From: Massospora cicadina
Taxonomy: Eukaryota > Entomophthoromycota > Entomophthoromycetes > Entomophthorales > Entomophthoraceae
DNA length: 64,000 nt
Assembly (NCBI GenBank): GCA_022478985.1
Contig: JAKSZP010018510.1
Coordinates: 1 to 64,000, forward strand
Direction: 5' to 3'
The notes beneath the pieces were generated by a model. It ran no database searches, was not told the origin of the DNA, and saw only the letters and a program-made list of their open reading frames with translations. The position numbers and the translations under genes were made by a program. Each line of letters opens with the position of its first letter. Within the stretch, counting starts at the first letter, position 1. Below, piece after piece: positions 36,060-47,660 of the stretch.

Positions 36060-36260
36060 TAACCTATCGAATTACCAAATCACCAACCGCTTGCCAAAGC
36101 CAATTGAAATTATCGTATCAACCTAAACCACTAACCACTCGGCCAAACCTATTGAAACTATCGAATAAACAAAAAACCAACAACCACTCGGCTAAAATCA
36201 ACTTGAACTTATCGAATCAATTGAATAACTCCAAGCCGCTCAGCCGAAATGATATACCGA
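36060..36260 (+). repeat. Degenerate 48-51 bp tandem repeat
   Basis: Three to four copies of a unit starting AACC(A/G)CT(C/T)GGCCAAA and containing TTGAAA-TATCGAAT begin at about 36085, 36133, 36182 and 36233. The plus strand of this stretch is rich in A and C and poor in G. The open frame 36104-36331 spans it but has no recognisable protein features, so I do not call a gene. Confidence 0.65.
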
Positions 36261-37317
36261 TTACCATTAAAATCTTATTTATCCTTTTAATCCTTATATA
36301 TTACCCTAATTTATATTGTCAAAATCATTAAAATAAAACCAGTCTAGGCTGGTTCTCGTAAATTCATGAAATATCTATGTCGGGTTCGGTTATTTTTGTT
36401 CATCTGTTTTAGGAGATAATGTGTTTCATACCTACACAAAATGATTTTACGTAGAGATGTAATTAGACTAGCCTTAGCATAAGAGAATTTTATGAAAGTG
36501 TTAAATATAATAGTCATAGTTTTACTAGTTTAAAATGCTGTGGGAGTCACGATTAAGGGTGATTTTCAATATAGGAACTTTTACTTTCGACCAATAAATT
36601 TCTTGTGATGCAATAACGATAACCAATCATTCCATTCCGCTAACTAATCGGCGGCACTTCTATGAAATTTGGCGACTAGATTAGCACTCACATTCTTGCT
36701 TTCGTAAAGATGTGTGCTAGCAATAGGGCTAGAAATTATTTAATCCCAAATTTTAAGTTCCTACTATGCTTATATAAGATTGAGATTACTATGTAAACTA
36801 GTTGTTTGAAGCAGCTTTATCAGTAGTACAACAGCTTCCACTTAAAGTTGAAGTTCCTTAAACCTTTTTATACGCTAAAAGCTTTTTGAAGGAAGAGCTC
36901 TTTAGCGTGTACGTTTATTTTTGAATAAGAAGTTAACTTAGCATATTTTTAGAATAGTATTACTATCTTAAAAATAAAAGTTCCTTTGGATGATTTCCAG
37001 ATTTTTTTTAAAGAAAATGTCAGCCTTTTTGTGAATAGGATTTATCGGGTTGTCGGACTTTTAAACCAATGTTTTTTTTTAGTACTAGATGGTCTTTTAA
37101 ACCAATGTTCTCCCAAGTTTTTGTAAATTTTATTTCTAAGTAACTAAAGATCAAATTATATACAGATATTTCTTAGCAAATTTTAAACTTGATATGGCAG
37201 CGCTTTGAACATTTTTTCTATAAGTTTTTTCTCAAACCTATTTGGTGTTTACTGGTCATTAAATTGAAATGTTAGATTAAAACTTTTTTAAATTAAATAG
37301 AGATTCTAATAGCTTTT
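36261..37317. other. Region upstream of the uL2m gene
   Basis: About 1.06 kb of AT-rich DNA without a recognisable gene or repeat. It must contain the uL2m promoter, but I see no distinctive element. Confidence 0.4.
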
Positions 37318-38470
37318 ATGACTAAATTGAAACTAGTAACTGGTCCAACTACAACAACGATGTTTTCGTTGCTCACCCGCCAACTGCCTCGACTTTGGAC
37401 CACTCAGGGTCATACGTTGAGTTTGAAAAACCCAATCAAGAGCTATGCCATGAACCTGTGGAACACAAGTACCAACAAGCCAAACTTAGGTCTAAGTGCC
37501 GCTCCGGGATACCTAGGTGGGATTCGGACCAAGAAATATAAAGCTAAGAAAGATGAGGAGCGCACGCCGCTAGTTCGAACCGATGGAAAGTTTAAAACCT
37601 TTAAGCCCATTACCCCGGGACTTCGATTTCGTCGGTACCCTTTACGTGACCATCTGTGGAAAGGGAAACCCATGCGCAAACTTACGATTGCCAAACGGAA
37701 AACAGGTGGGCGCAATAACACTGGGCGAATTACGGTGCGGCATATTGGCGGAGGGCACCGTCAGCGGATTCGTCTAGTGGATTTCAACCGTTACGAGCCA
37801 TACCCTTGTGAGGTAGTGCGGCTTGAGTATGACCCAGGGCGTTCAGCTCATATTGCCCTCATTCGCAATTTTAAATCAGGTAACTATTCCTACATCGTCG
37901 CACCCCAAGATCTCACCCCGGGTATGATTGTGGAGTCTTTCCGGACACCAAAGGAGCGGACCCCGGAAGAGATCGAAGAGGAGCAACGGCTGGGCGGATT
38001 ACCCGCATCCTACCGATCAACGTTGGCAACTGTTTGCCTATACGCATGGTGCCGAATGGTACTCCCATACATTGTATTGGCCTGCGCAGCGACGGCCCAG
38101 CTCAGATAGTGCGTTCGGCTGGCAACTGGGCGCAGCTTGTATCTACTGGCCAGGTTGGTTACGCTCAGGTGCGCCTTCCATCTGGGGAAACTCGCAAAGT
38201 GCCAGTGGATGCGATTTGTACTATTGGCAAGGTCTCCAACCCTGACCATCAACATAGGGTCTTAGGCAAAGCTGGGGTTTCGCGCCATTTGGGGATCCGC
38301 CCTTCAGTACGTGGGGTGGCCATGAATCCCTGTGATCACCCCCATGGTGGTGGCCGTGGTAAATCTGGGGTGGTAATCATCCGGTCTCTCCCTGGGGTGT
38401 GCTCGCTAAGGGCGGCAAAACCCGCAAACGTCCTAATCCTATGGTGGTTGTGCCTCGCCCGCGTCGTTAG
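37318..38470 (+). CDS. RML2: Mitochondrial large-subunit ribosomal protein uL2m, with two apparent -1 frameshifts
   Basis: Nuclear gene for the mitochondrial homologue of bacterial L2, which binds 23S-type rRNA near the peptidyl transferase centre. The first frame (37318-38019) gives a presequence-like N-terminus ([16 protein letters not shown] from an in-frame Met at 37360), then [20 protein letters not shown] and [13 protein letters not shown]. The reading then moves to the frame of [18 protein letters not shown]. It continues through the L2 signature [20 protein letters not shown] with the functionally important His, to about 38369. A second shift gives [18 protein letters not shown] and stop TAG at 38468-38470. 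Corrected length is about 384 residues (370 from the second Met), close to yeast Rml2. Both shifts equal one missing base: at 38017-38021 (AA for AAA) and 38367-38371 (GGGG for GGGGG). Homopolymer sequencing errors are likelier than a pseudogene because the protein is otherwise fully conserved. No introns. Confidence 0.92.
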
Positions 38471-40344
38471 TCGTTATTTAGACTCATACTAATCTATATT
38501 TATGGCGCATTTGTTTTTATTGGCTTATCGTTTGTCTTTTGTAAATGTGGGGTTGTGGGCTATAGACTTTGTGCTTAAACTTTTAAAATTGTCAACAAAG
38601 TTCTCCGCAGTTGAAACTAGCCTTCTTTAAATTTACTTGAGCAATATCAATCTGTCTAAAGCTTAAGTTTAGTTATACCTAGAGTTCACCTGCAGATCCA
38701 CCTGTATCGAGAAAATTACTACTATGTTATCTGATAAAAGTTTATTTTTATGTATATATAATTTAGGAAATCAGGCAAGCAGTCAGTAGACACCGAGAAA
38801 TCGTAAATTATCTATAAAGAAACAATCATTTTACTATTTATATACTGGCTATTGATCTAGCTTTGGATTTATAATCATCAAATATATTAGCCATAGTTAC
38901 CACTGATATCACCTAATAATTTTTAACTGGCTGAACTATCATATTCTGTAGACAATTGTTAAAAATCACAATTAATAGAAATCGGAAAATATTTTATAAT
39001 AAAGCTCAAAATGGCTTATTTTCATCACTAATGAAATAGTTAATATTATGCTAAAATCTATTCAAAGTATTACATACTATTAGTAATAATTATATTAAAT
39101 TCAATCCAATAGATTAAAATGATATAGAAAGATAGACAGAGTATTATGTATGATATCAAACTACTGCTAAAAGCAGCTATAGATTTCCTTTAGTGTAAAT
39201 AGCTAAAGGATGTAAAAAGTAAAGTAAATATAGGACTTGTTTCTATATAAATTTGTAACAATAATTTTAAAAATTAAACATTTTTTGCTTTTCAGATCTA
39301 TACAATAAGCCTTAAAATGTTATAAAAATCAATTTAGCTATAGCTATATTTTCTAGATTATATAACAGGCAGCTTATTGATAGCTCAACTCAGTTTATAG
39401 ATTCCATAACATAATCTGGCATTGTATATATCGAATCTGGTTTATCATATGATTGTAAAATATATAATTTCTAAAAATCTATTTTATATAAAACAGTTTA
39501 TTCTAAATATTTTCCATTCTGATAAAGAATTTGTTTTAAAGTGAACATATATTAGATTACTTTAAGGTAGATTAAATAAGTAATTATTACCTATTAAAAT
39601 GAGTAGAAGTGACCTTTTTAAGTCCAAATATCACATCCAACTCCTTTCTTGCCTTAAAATGTAACTTAAATACTTATAAATGCTTTTATATCAAGGTTTA
39701 TAACATTTTAATTCTAAATCTGTAACCATAGAAGCTAAAATGCTTTGTAAGTTTATATGATCTATACCATGGCCTAACCAAGTGCCACGTAAAGGCAAAT
39801 ATAGTCTCAGCCTAAATTAATATATTAGAAATCATTATGTGAATGCGTGTATGTTTATTCAAGGCAAAGGGACCAGGAGACCCTTCTTGCCACACAAAAG
39901 TAAAAAATCAGGTAAAAAACATTTTAAAAACCAGTTTAGCCTCTTTTACAACATGGTTTGATCAATCATTCTATTTATTATTTTTTATATTTTAGACTAA
40001 GAGTTTGACTCCTCAGGCTTGTTGGCAAGTTTTACCTGTCAAATTAAGTAATGTTGGATTATCCTGACATTGCTGTTAAATTCAATGATTTTTGTTATGG
40101 TAGTTTACCTTGCCCATGGCCCTATATTTATATATGTTGCTGAATAGTTATTAAGGATCAAATTCATACCCCTACCAGCAATTTCCTATGAATCCCTTCT
40201 CAGCGAGCTACAAGGCATTCTGGCATTGTAAATCAAATCTCAGTTTATTATAATTATTTCCCTTTTAATATTTACCTTTGCCCTGCTAGTGTAAAATAAT
40301 TACCAAGGGTTTAGCCTAAAATATAAGCCAATGATGTCTACCAT
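38471..40344. other. AT-rich intergenic region
   Basis: About 1.9 kb downstream of uL2m with no open frame of note, no tRNA and no LTR match that I can see. It ends where homology to the A/G LTR begins. Confidence 0.45.
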
Positions 40345-41424
40345 TTTTGGGATTTTTGCCCACTTTTCCAGCTGTCTAGATTACCATGGGTCACCAAGGG
40401 ATACTTCCCTATGGTGAGTGAATTGGATATCAGTTGACCCTGATTTCAGCTAATAATATTCAGGGGATTTTAAGTAATTTGCCAGAATCAGATCTTTCAG
40501 GGATCAATCTGGATGAATGCTTCAGATCTTGATAGGCAAAGTTGCTGACAAAATGGGGGCATATGATAGTTGATTGATTATAAGGTCTACTGATTGAGAT
40601 CAGTTGGTTTTCATCACTGACCAATTGGGAATTTAAGGAGTAAGTTGCAAGGCAAGTGATGCTGCCTACAACTAGCAAATCAATCAGTTGGTTCATAACC
40701 TACTATAACAAGTAACAAGTCCCATTATCTAAGCAGGTTGCTTGATAAATATGGTTGGTTCACTGAGATTGAGTATAAAACATTAGAAATATATTTTCTG
40801 GCTCTTTTTATTTCAGATCTCATTGATATCAAATGGAGGAATCCTAATTAGATGGGGAAGACCATTGCTAATGAGATGACAAAGGGAAATTTAATGGCAA
40901 TGGCTGCCGTTTCATAGCTGAGGTGCCAACCAAGGGTTGGATGCTAAATTCCCTCTTTAAATTCCCCTGATAATTCACAATAAAAAGGAGTAATAGGCAG
41001 AATTCATTAATGGTTTTAGTTCTATTCATCTTCAGGAAATTACTTTTGTGTGCTTTAATTAAGGACTCTTTAATAGGATAAAGAGTAAGGATTAAGGATC
41101 CTTAGAAGAGAAGCTGAACTTAGAATGGAATTGCTGCTGACTTTGTCACCAGAGAAAAGGCTATAAACTTAGGGATCTGAGCGTGGATCAAGTTAGGTGG
41201 ATAAGGGTATAAATCTATACTGAAGACATCAAGAGTAATTTGAGGATAAATACAGGTTGAGTGTTGGACCAGAATTGGTTATCTATTTGACTTTGTATAA
41301 TAGTCTTCAAACTATTATCAATCAAGTATCATATATTATCAGATAACGCAAAGCTTGCATTTAAAACCTGTGCATTTAACCACCCTGGGAACTATCAAAT
41401 GTTGAAGAACCCAGGATTCTAACA
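40345..41424 (+). repeat. 5' LTR of element G
   Basis: 1080 bp, homologous to the reverse complement of 14651-15727. It ends GGATTCTAACA. The left end is degenerate, TTTTGGGA where A has TGTTAAGA, so the first base is approximate. Confidence 0.7.
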
Positions 41425-41426
41425 AT

Positions 41427-41444
41427 AAGTTCTCACTAAAGGGG
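41427..41444 (+). other. Degraded primer binding site of element G
   Basis: AAGTTCTCACTAAAGGGG matches the A/E/I site TGGTGCTCACTACAGGGG at 14 of 18 positions, two bases after the LTR. Confidence 0.6.
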
Positions 41445-41469
41445 TAGTTGAGTAAGATACACTAATCAG

Positions 41470-42480
41470 GATGTCAAATAAGGAAGGGGTAGAAGAGGTT
41501 TCCAATTTTGGCAATGAGCTACTCAGAAAAATAACCTCATTAAAAAGGAAAAAGGAGATTTAGTTCAAGAAGTTTTATTCTTGAAGATGGAATATAAAGT
41601 GAATTATGTTCAATTGCATTCACTCAGCTCAGATGTGGAGCAACTAGTGAAGCAAATTGAAGAACTGAAGAATTGGAAAGGCAAATGTGACCCCTATATG
41701 GCAAATGACACCAAATAAGATGCTTAAGATTCAGGAAAAGGACTGCAGCCTAGATATGGAACTGTTTAGTGTTTCAAGAGAACCTGTTCCACCCAACATC
41801 TACTTAATATGAAGATTATTAGTAGGGCTAATCAGGTTGAAATTGGGTCTTCTTGAAATAGTCCCAAGGAGTGAGGTGTTTATATGAGACACTAGATGAG
41901 ATTTAAATGAGATTGATATGAAAATCAATCAATTCAGATTATTGGATAGCAATGCTCATGAAGAAAGAAGTCAAAAAAGGAAACGATTGATACAAGATAA
42001 TAGAATAATTGTTTGACCCAATTTTATAAAGCAATGAGGCAAAAAATGCTTGAGATAAAGATCATCAATCTAAGAAAAAATTGGATGTAGTCAACGTTAA
42101 TATATTAATATGTTTGATTAGGGTATTATTTCCAGATCTACCAGTGGATTTACTTCAAACTTTTTGGATGGCAATGAATGCCAAAAATCGTTTTTAAGAG
42201 AAAAATGATAAGAGCAATTGAATGGACCTGCCAATTAATGAGGAATTCACAATTTTGTGAGATATGAAGTCCCTTAGTATCAGTTGCTGAAATACAAAAT
42301 ATAATTAGGACCTGTCAGATGAATGATAAGTCATAATTGAGGGTCCATTGAATGGAAACATTACAAATATTTCCAAAGTTGGCAAGCGTTGCCTATACGT
42401 GAAGAAACAGCGCTGCTGGTCATATAGTGAAGAAGGGCAATATAAAAAACCAAAAGTATTGGATCTAAAAGAAAACAATT
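41470..42480 (+). pseudogene. Element G gag remnant
   Basis: Near 41590-41680 the plus strand reads MEYKVNYVQLHSLSSDVEQL followed by VKQIEELKNW. This corresponds to MERLVKQVDELENQ of A gag. The rest is closed by stops, and no zinc knuckle or protease follows. Confidence 0.5.
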
Positions 42481-42492
42481 GCAATGTTCACA

Positions 42493-42740
42493 GAGGACCA
42501 CTGAACCATTAAAATGGTTATGTCATGATATTTTGGTTAAGTACTAAGAGAGGACCACTGAACCAAAATTGATGGTTAAGTCTTAAAAGAGTAAGATTTT
42601 GGACCATGAAAACTGTTAGGTAAAATATATCTCAGAACCAGTTTGGAAGAATGAAAAAAAGAAGGACTCTGGACCTAATTGTAGGTTAAGTCCTATTGTA
42701 AAAGAAAAATACATAAATTAGATAAAAAATATAAATATAT
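42493..42740 (+). repeat. Hairpin-rich direct repeat of element G, copy 1
   Basis: About 250 bp built from units like AGGACCACTGAACCA...TGGTTAAGTC, where GAACCA and TGGTT can pair. A homologous copy lies at 45517-45735. It stands where gag and protease should be, directly before the RT frame. Confidence 0.65.
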
Positions 42741-42780
42741 ATCAATTTTATTAGTTCATGATTTTGGGACCTTCGCTGAG

Positions 42781-45470
42781 ATGGTATTGCTGATATGGGT
42801 TGCCAAAAGCACCCTTCTATTGGTCAATCGAGAGCAACTGGATGATCTGATGGATAGACAGCAGGAGGAGGAGCTCAAATTATCTGACAAGTATTGGGAA
42901 GTAAGTTCTCATGATGACCATGATTTGGGATGTGCAAGGAATATAATCCATAGTTTACACTGAGGAAAAACTTGCCAATAAGAATGAGACCAATTAGACA
43001 GTTAAAGGCAGCCAAAGAAGTAGTGAAAGAAGAAATCAGTAAACTAGTGAAGCATGGGTTTCTAATTCCATAATCAAGTCCCTGGGCAAGCCCTATCCTG
43101 ATCATGAAGAAGAAGGACAGCTCTAATTGAGTGGTAACAAATATTGGAAGCTGAATAAAGTAAATTAAGAAGGATTTTTATCCACTACCAAATTTGATGC
43201 ATTAGATCATTTGGGAGAAGTGAAGTATTTCTCTACAATGGATCTAATATCTGGATATTGGCAAATCAATTGTCAATTTTGGGTTGGGCACCACTAGTGC
43301 TAAAAAAGCAAATCAATTGAGAATGGAAGACCAGGAGAAATGTGCAATTATCACTGCGCAGGGGCTGTATTAATCAATGAGGATTCCCCAAGGTCTATGT
43401 AATGCGCCTGCGACGTTCCAGAGGGCCATAGATGCAATCTTAGATGACCTGAAGTTGTCATGCGTCCTTGTGTACTTGGACGATATAAATGTGTTCAGTA
43501 GGACATTTACTGACCATTTACACCATTTGGAAGAAGTCTTTAAGACACTATCCATAGAATACCTGAATATCAAGCTGAGGAAGTGCCACTTTTTTAACAA
43601 AGAGTTGAAATATCTGTAATTCATTATCAACTCTAGTGGACTGCAGCTGCAAGCCCAGAAAATTGAAGCCATAGAGTGAACGGCTGTTCCAAAAAGTATC
43701 TGAGATATCCAAGTTTTCATTGGAATGGTCAGATACTATCAAAGATTCATATGGGATTTCATAAGAATTGCCAAACCCCTCCTTCACTTGCTGAAGGATC
43801 TGAAAAAAGGATTCGTTTGGAATGAAGAGGCCCAGAGTTCTTTTGATGAATACGCCAGTATTTGATAGATTCTCTCATATTGAAATATCTGAATTTTGAT
43901 TGAGAACTTATAATATAGACCAATGCTTTGTTAACGGTGATCAGTGCCATCCTGAGCTAAGTGGATGAACTTGGAGACGAGCATCTGGTAGCATATGTGA
44001 GCCAGAAACTCTCAGCAGCTGAGAGGAATTACACCATGACTGAGCGTGAATGCCTTGCGGTAATTTACACATGTAAACAGTTTGGGTGTATATTTATGGA
44101 ACACACTTTAAAGTGGTGACAGACTACTCCTTGTTGCGTTGGCTTCACTATTTGCAAGAACCAGAAGGATGACTGGCCCAATGGGCATTGAAGCTACAGG
44201 CTTATGATTATGAGATAGTCCACCGAGCTGGAGCTTATCAGAATGTGGATGGCTTATTGAGGTTACCAATGGTCCAAGTGGTATACCAGTAAGCAAATGA
44301 GATATTCCAGAGAATGGTCAAAAGAGAAATTGGGAATGAGCCAAGAAATCCAAGGTGCGCTTCAGAAAGCAATAGAAAACACCAATACCATGGATGGACA
44401 AGTTTTTAAGACAATTGAAGGTAAACGATTATTATTTCCAAAACTGTCAGAACAAGCGGCTATCATTCAAGCCACCAATGAGGTTGTCAGGCATTGACGC
44501 CTGAGGAATATGACTGATCACATTTGCCAGTATTATTACTGGGAGTCTATCAACTACAATGTAGCTGATTATCTGGCTTGTTGTGTGGAGTGCCAGTTGC
44601 ACAAGCCTCACAAGAACATGACTGGATACTGACTGGTCCACCCTGGATTTGCTAGGAATATGGTGTCCATTGATTGATGGGACCATTAACCATGAGTACA
44701 GGGGGAGTCAAATAAATTATACTTGTGATTGACCATCTGACAAGATGGGTCAAAATGAAGGCTCTGGCAAAAGTAGATGCTACAAGCACTGCAAGGTTTA
44801 TACTGGATCAAGTAGTATATCGCCATGGATGCCTGAAGGTCTTGTTGAGCAATAATAAACCAACTTTACATCTCATGTGATCCTATTATTGAATGAAATA
44901 ATGGGGATCCAAGGTGACATGTCAGTAACTTATCATCTGGAGATGAATGAACTGGTAGAGAGGGTCAATGGAACGCTGGCCAAGACGCTGAGGAAGCTGG
45001 TTGCAGGAAAAATTTTGCATGGGGAACATACCTCAGTTTGGTGACATTTACATATAATATAAGTTATCATATGGTGATGGAAAAAACGCTTTTTGAGTTA
45101 CTATATGGAAGGAAGTCCGCGTTGCCGCTAATTCCATATTTGGTAGTGGAATTAACATTGGGGATGAGTGCCAAGCAGTAACTGATCCAATTGTTGAATA
45201 TCCTGATCAAGATGCAATGGTAAGCATTTGATATGACCTTGAATAAAAGGATCAAGGCAAAAATGACAGATGATAAAACCAATTGGTTTTATAAGCATAT
45301 TACTTAGGTGAGAAAGTTGCCTATTGCAATATGCATGGTTTTGGAATAAGAAACAAGTTAGATGCACTGTGGTCAGGTCTGTTTGGGATTATCACCAAGA
45401 TGGCAATGGACGCCTATTTTATCAAGAACCTCTTGGACATAAATTGAGCATCGAGTCCATTCTAAATATT
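42781..45470 (+). pseudogene. Element G pol: reverse transcriptase, RNase H, integrase
   Basis: The RT linker DKYWEVSSHDDHDLGCARNI begins at about 42882. The palm shows [20 protein letters not shown] and SCVLVYLDDINVFSRTF with an intact YLDD (43377-43619), then KLRKCHFFNKELKYL and QVFIGMVRYYQRFIW. RNase H shows LVAYVSQKLSAAERNYTMTE and LAVIYTCKQF (about 43980-44100). Integrase shows a zinc region around YNVADYLACCVECQLHKPHK (44560-44620) and a degraded core to about 45150. Stops and frame changes are frequent. Confidence 0.8.
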
Positions 45471-45516
45471 TGAAGCAGTGGATCTAGGAAAAAATAATAA
45501 AAAGAGTGTTACCAAA

Positions 45517-45735
45517 AGGACTGCTGAACCATTGAGATGGTTATATCCTGATGATTCAATTAAGTCCAAAAAGGACCATTGAACCAAAATAGATGGTTAA
45601 GTCTTAAAAAATATGAACTTTGAACCATAGAAAACTGTTAGGTCAAAGTATATCTCAGAACCAGTTTGGGGGATTAAATAAAAAAGATGGACCGTTGAAC
45701 TGAGTGAAGGTCATTTCCCAGATAAAAAAGAAGAA
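45517..45735 (+). repeat. Hairpin-rich direct repeat of element G, copy 2
   Basis: Aligns with 42493-42740, including GAACCATTGAGATGGTTAT, ATGGTTAAGTCTTAAAA, ACTGTTAGG and CTCAGAACCAGTTTGG. It follows the end of pol, so this is probably the native place, in the 3' untranslated part of the element. Confidence 0.65.
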
Positions 45736-46052
45736 AAAAATAAAAGATTGATAAAAATAGTGGAAAAAATACAAATAATTAAAAACACACTGAAAAAAGA
45801 TGTATTTATATATTTGTATTGGTTATCCTCAACTCAGGGGATGATTCCGCCTATCTCACCTCTTGGTGAGGGAAGATGTATTGCAGTAGGTTTGAAAACT
45901 GTAAAAATCTATATGAGATCAGATGCTAGCAAGAGCTAGATCTATTAAAAGCCAAGTCATTGAGCAGAGGCTTATCACTGTGAGAAGGCGACTAGGGGAA
46001 AAGAGATGGAAATAATGGTACTTTCCAAATGTGATACCCCAGATCTGGGAGG
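45736..46052. other. 3' non-coding remainder of element G
   Basis: A-rich at first, then without a frame. It ends at AGATCTGGGAGG, next to the solo C LTR. No polypurine tract is clear. Confidence 0.4.
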
Positions 46053-46936
46053 TGTTGAGTTTTGGTCTTATTCCAATGGCTGGTTCTTCTTTGGTGGTAT
46101 GGTAAAGAATTGAGCGTCTATTGTATGAGGACAATAGACCAGACAGTGACTATAGTTTAGAATGTAACTCCTTAGTAATAGCACTTCAAAGTTGTATTCT
46201 CCTGTCATTACTTGGACAATGGCATGCTGCCATGATCTTACTGATCCCAAGTAATTCTCGACTAATACAAAGTAAAGTTCCAAACACAAAAAGCTTATAT
46301 GTTAGAATATAAACTGGTGGTAATAGTTGAATGTCTTTTATTAGCATCAACTTGAGGGTACTTTATAGGGTTCAATGTTCACCACATCTTACCCATAACG
46401 TTTTATTTTCAATGGCACTTGGACAAAGGAACATCCAAAATGTTTGTAAGAACGTCTACAAATACTTCAACTCAGGGCATCATGCTCATCCTCAGGGTTA
46501 GTGTAAACATTGTCATCATTCTCAAGATGGCATTTCAGATGCGTCTGAAAATAGCTGAACTGATTATTTTTCACATGCAATCAGCAGCACATACCAAGGT
46601 GATTCATATCACTAATTAGTAATCAATTCAACCAAAAACTCGACTGACATTAAAAATGAATTTTGACATAGACCAACAAAGCCCACATGCCCGAGTCATT
46701 AAGTCAAAACTTAATTAAAGTTTGACCTAACCAACAAAGCCCTTGAGCCCATGTCATCATAGTCAAATATTATTAAGTGAAATCACTATGCCACAAATCT
46801 AAAGTTCGGATATACTTAGGATATACCTGATCCATAATCACTAATATCTGATATGAACCATAATAAGTTTAAGCATGCTAACATTATTATGTCCCTATCA
46901 AATATCTGACAATTAGGTCCAGTAAATTACTCAACA
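46053..46936 (-). repeat. Solo LTR of family C
   Basis: 884 bp in reverse orientation with TGTTGAG...CTCAACA ends, homologous to 4200-5033 along its length. It lacks the SINE. Flanks GGAGG (46048-46052) and GGAGA (46937-46941) fit a 5-bp duplication with one change. Confidence 0.8.
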
Positions 46937-47114
46937 GGAGAGAAGAAAAAGAACAGGAAGAGGCAGTTAGCAACTAACCCCAGTTAATCCTGATATTGCA
47001 CTGGATCTAGAAGATTGGTCTTGAGTGCCTGCTGACAGGCTTTGGTAAGAACATTAAACATATGAGCTGGCATTGAGCAAGGGATACTAGGTGGGGTTGG
47101 TGAATCATGCTCCT
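46937..47114. other. Spacer before element I
   Basis: 178 bases, purine-rich at the start, with no recognisable feature. Confidence 0.4.
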
Positions 47115-47591
47115 TGTTGGGAAGTTGATATGACTGGATGATATGCTACCCATACTGACAGATTGGAGGGGGAATTGAGACAAGTCTCAAGATTTATGGA
47201 AAAAGGTATACAAATTACAATTGATCAAAATGATGACCATTTGGTGAAACTAGAGAATTTATGCTGAGATTTGATACAAACGAGACTTTCTAGAAAAGGA
47301 AAGATGAATTGAGGACTACTAAGCTGAGAATGCATCTGGCTTGGGGAACTGAGAATTAAAGAGTCACATGGAGGATCAAAGTGGGATCTTTTCTTGGGTG
47401 GTGGAGTAATTGCAGATAAGTCTGCGATTTAAATTAATAAAGGTCAAAATAAGGTAGATAGCTCTATATATAAGTTTATCAAGTTTATTAGTAGAATCAG
47501 CGATCTTCATATCATCCAATTTGGTTGCTCAGTGGCGAATACCCTGTGTAAACCAACTTGGCAGAATTGAGCCTATACGCTGATGATGACA
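47115..47591 (+). repeat. 5' LTR of element I
   Basis: 477 bp, from TGTTGGGAAGTTGATATG to GATGATGACA. CTCTATATATAAG near 47462 is a candidate TATA box. Confidence 0.88.
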
Positions 47592-47592
47592 G

Positions 47593-47611
47593 TGGTGCTC
47601 ACTACAGGGGG
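47593..47611 (+). other. Primer binding site of element I
   Basis: TGGTGCTCACTACAGGGGG lies one base after the LTR, the same as in A and E. Confidence 0.78.
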
Positions 47612-47660
47612 CCACTAAGCAACTGTAGTTTTTTTTAAAAAAAGAACAATTAAAAATACA

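Larger units (their letters stand above)
40345..46052 (+). mobile_element. Element G: Ty3/gypsy retrotransposon of the A family, rearranged
   Basis: A 5' LTR (40345-41424) is followed by a degraded primer site, a gag remnant, a 0.3-kb hairpin-rich block, pol (42781-45470), and a second copy of the same block. No 3' LTR of the family is found before element I. Protease and most of gag are missing. Confidence 0.75.

Noticed and set aside
36060..36260. CRISPR array or similar spaced repeat
   Set aside because: The units are adjacent and degenerate without unique spacers, and the genome is eukaryotic.
36104..36331. A 75-codon gene upstream of uL2m
   Set aside because: It spans a degenerate tandem repeat with no recognisable protein features and a residue bias explained by the A/C-rich DNA.
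40460..40696. A minus-strand 78-codon frame near 40.5 kb
   Set aside because: It lies inside the G LTR and has no counterpart frame in the homologous A LTR.
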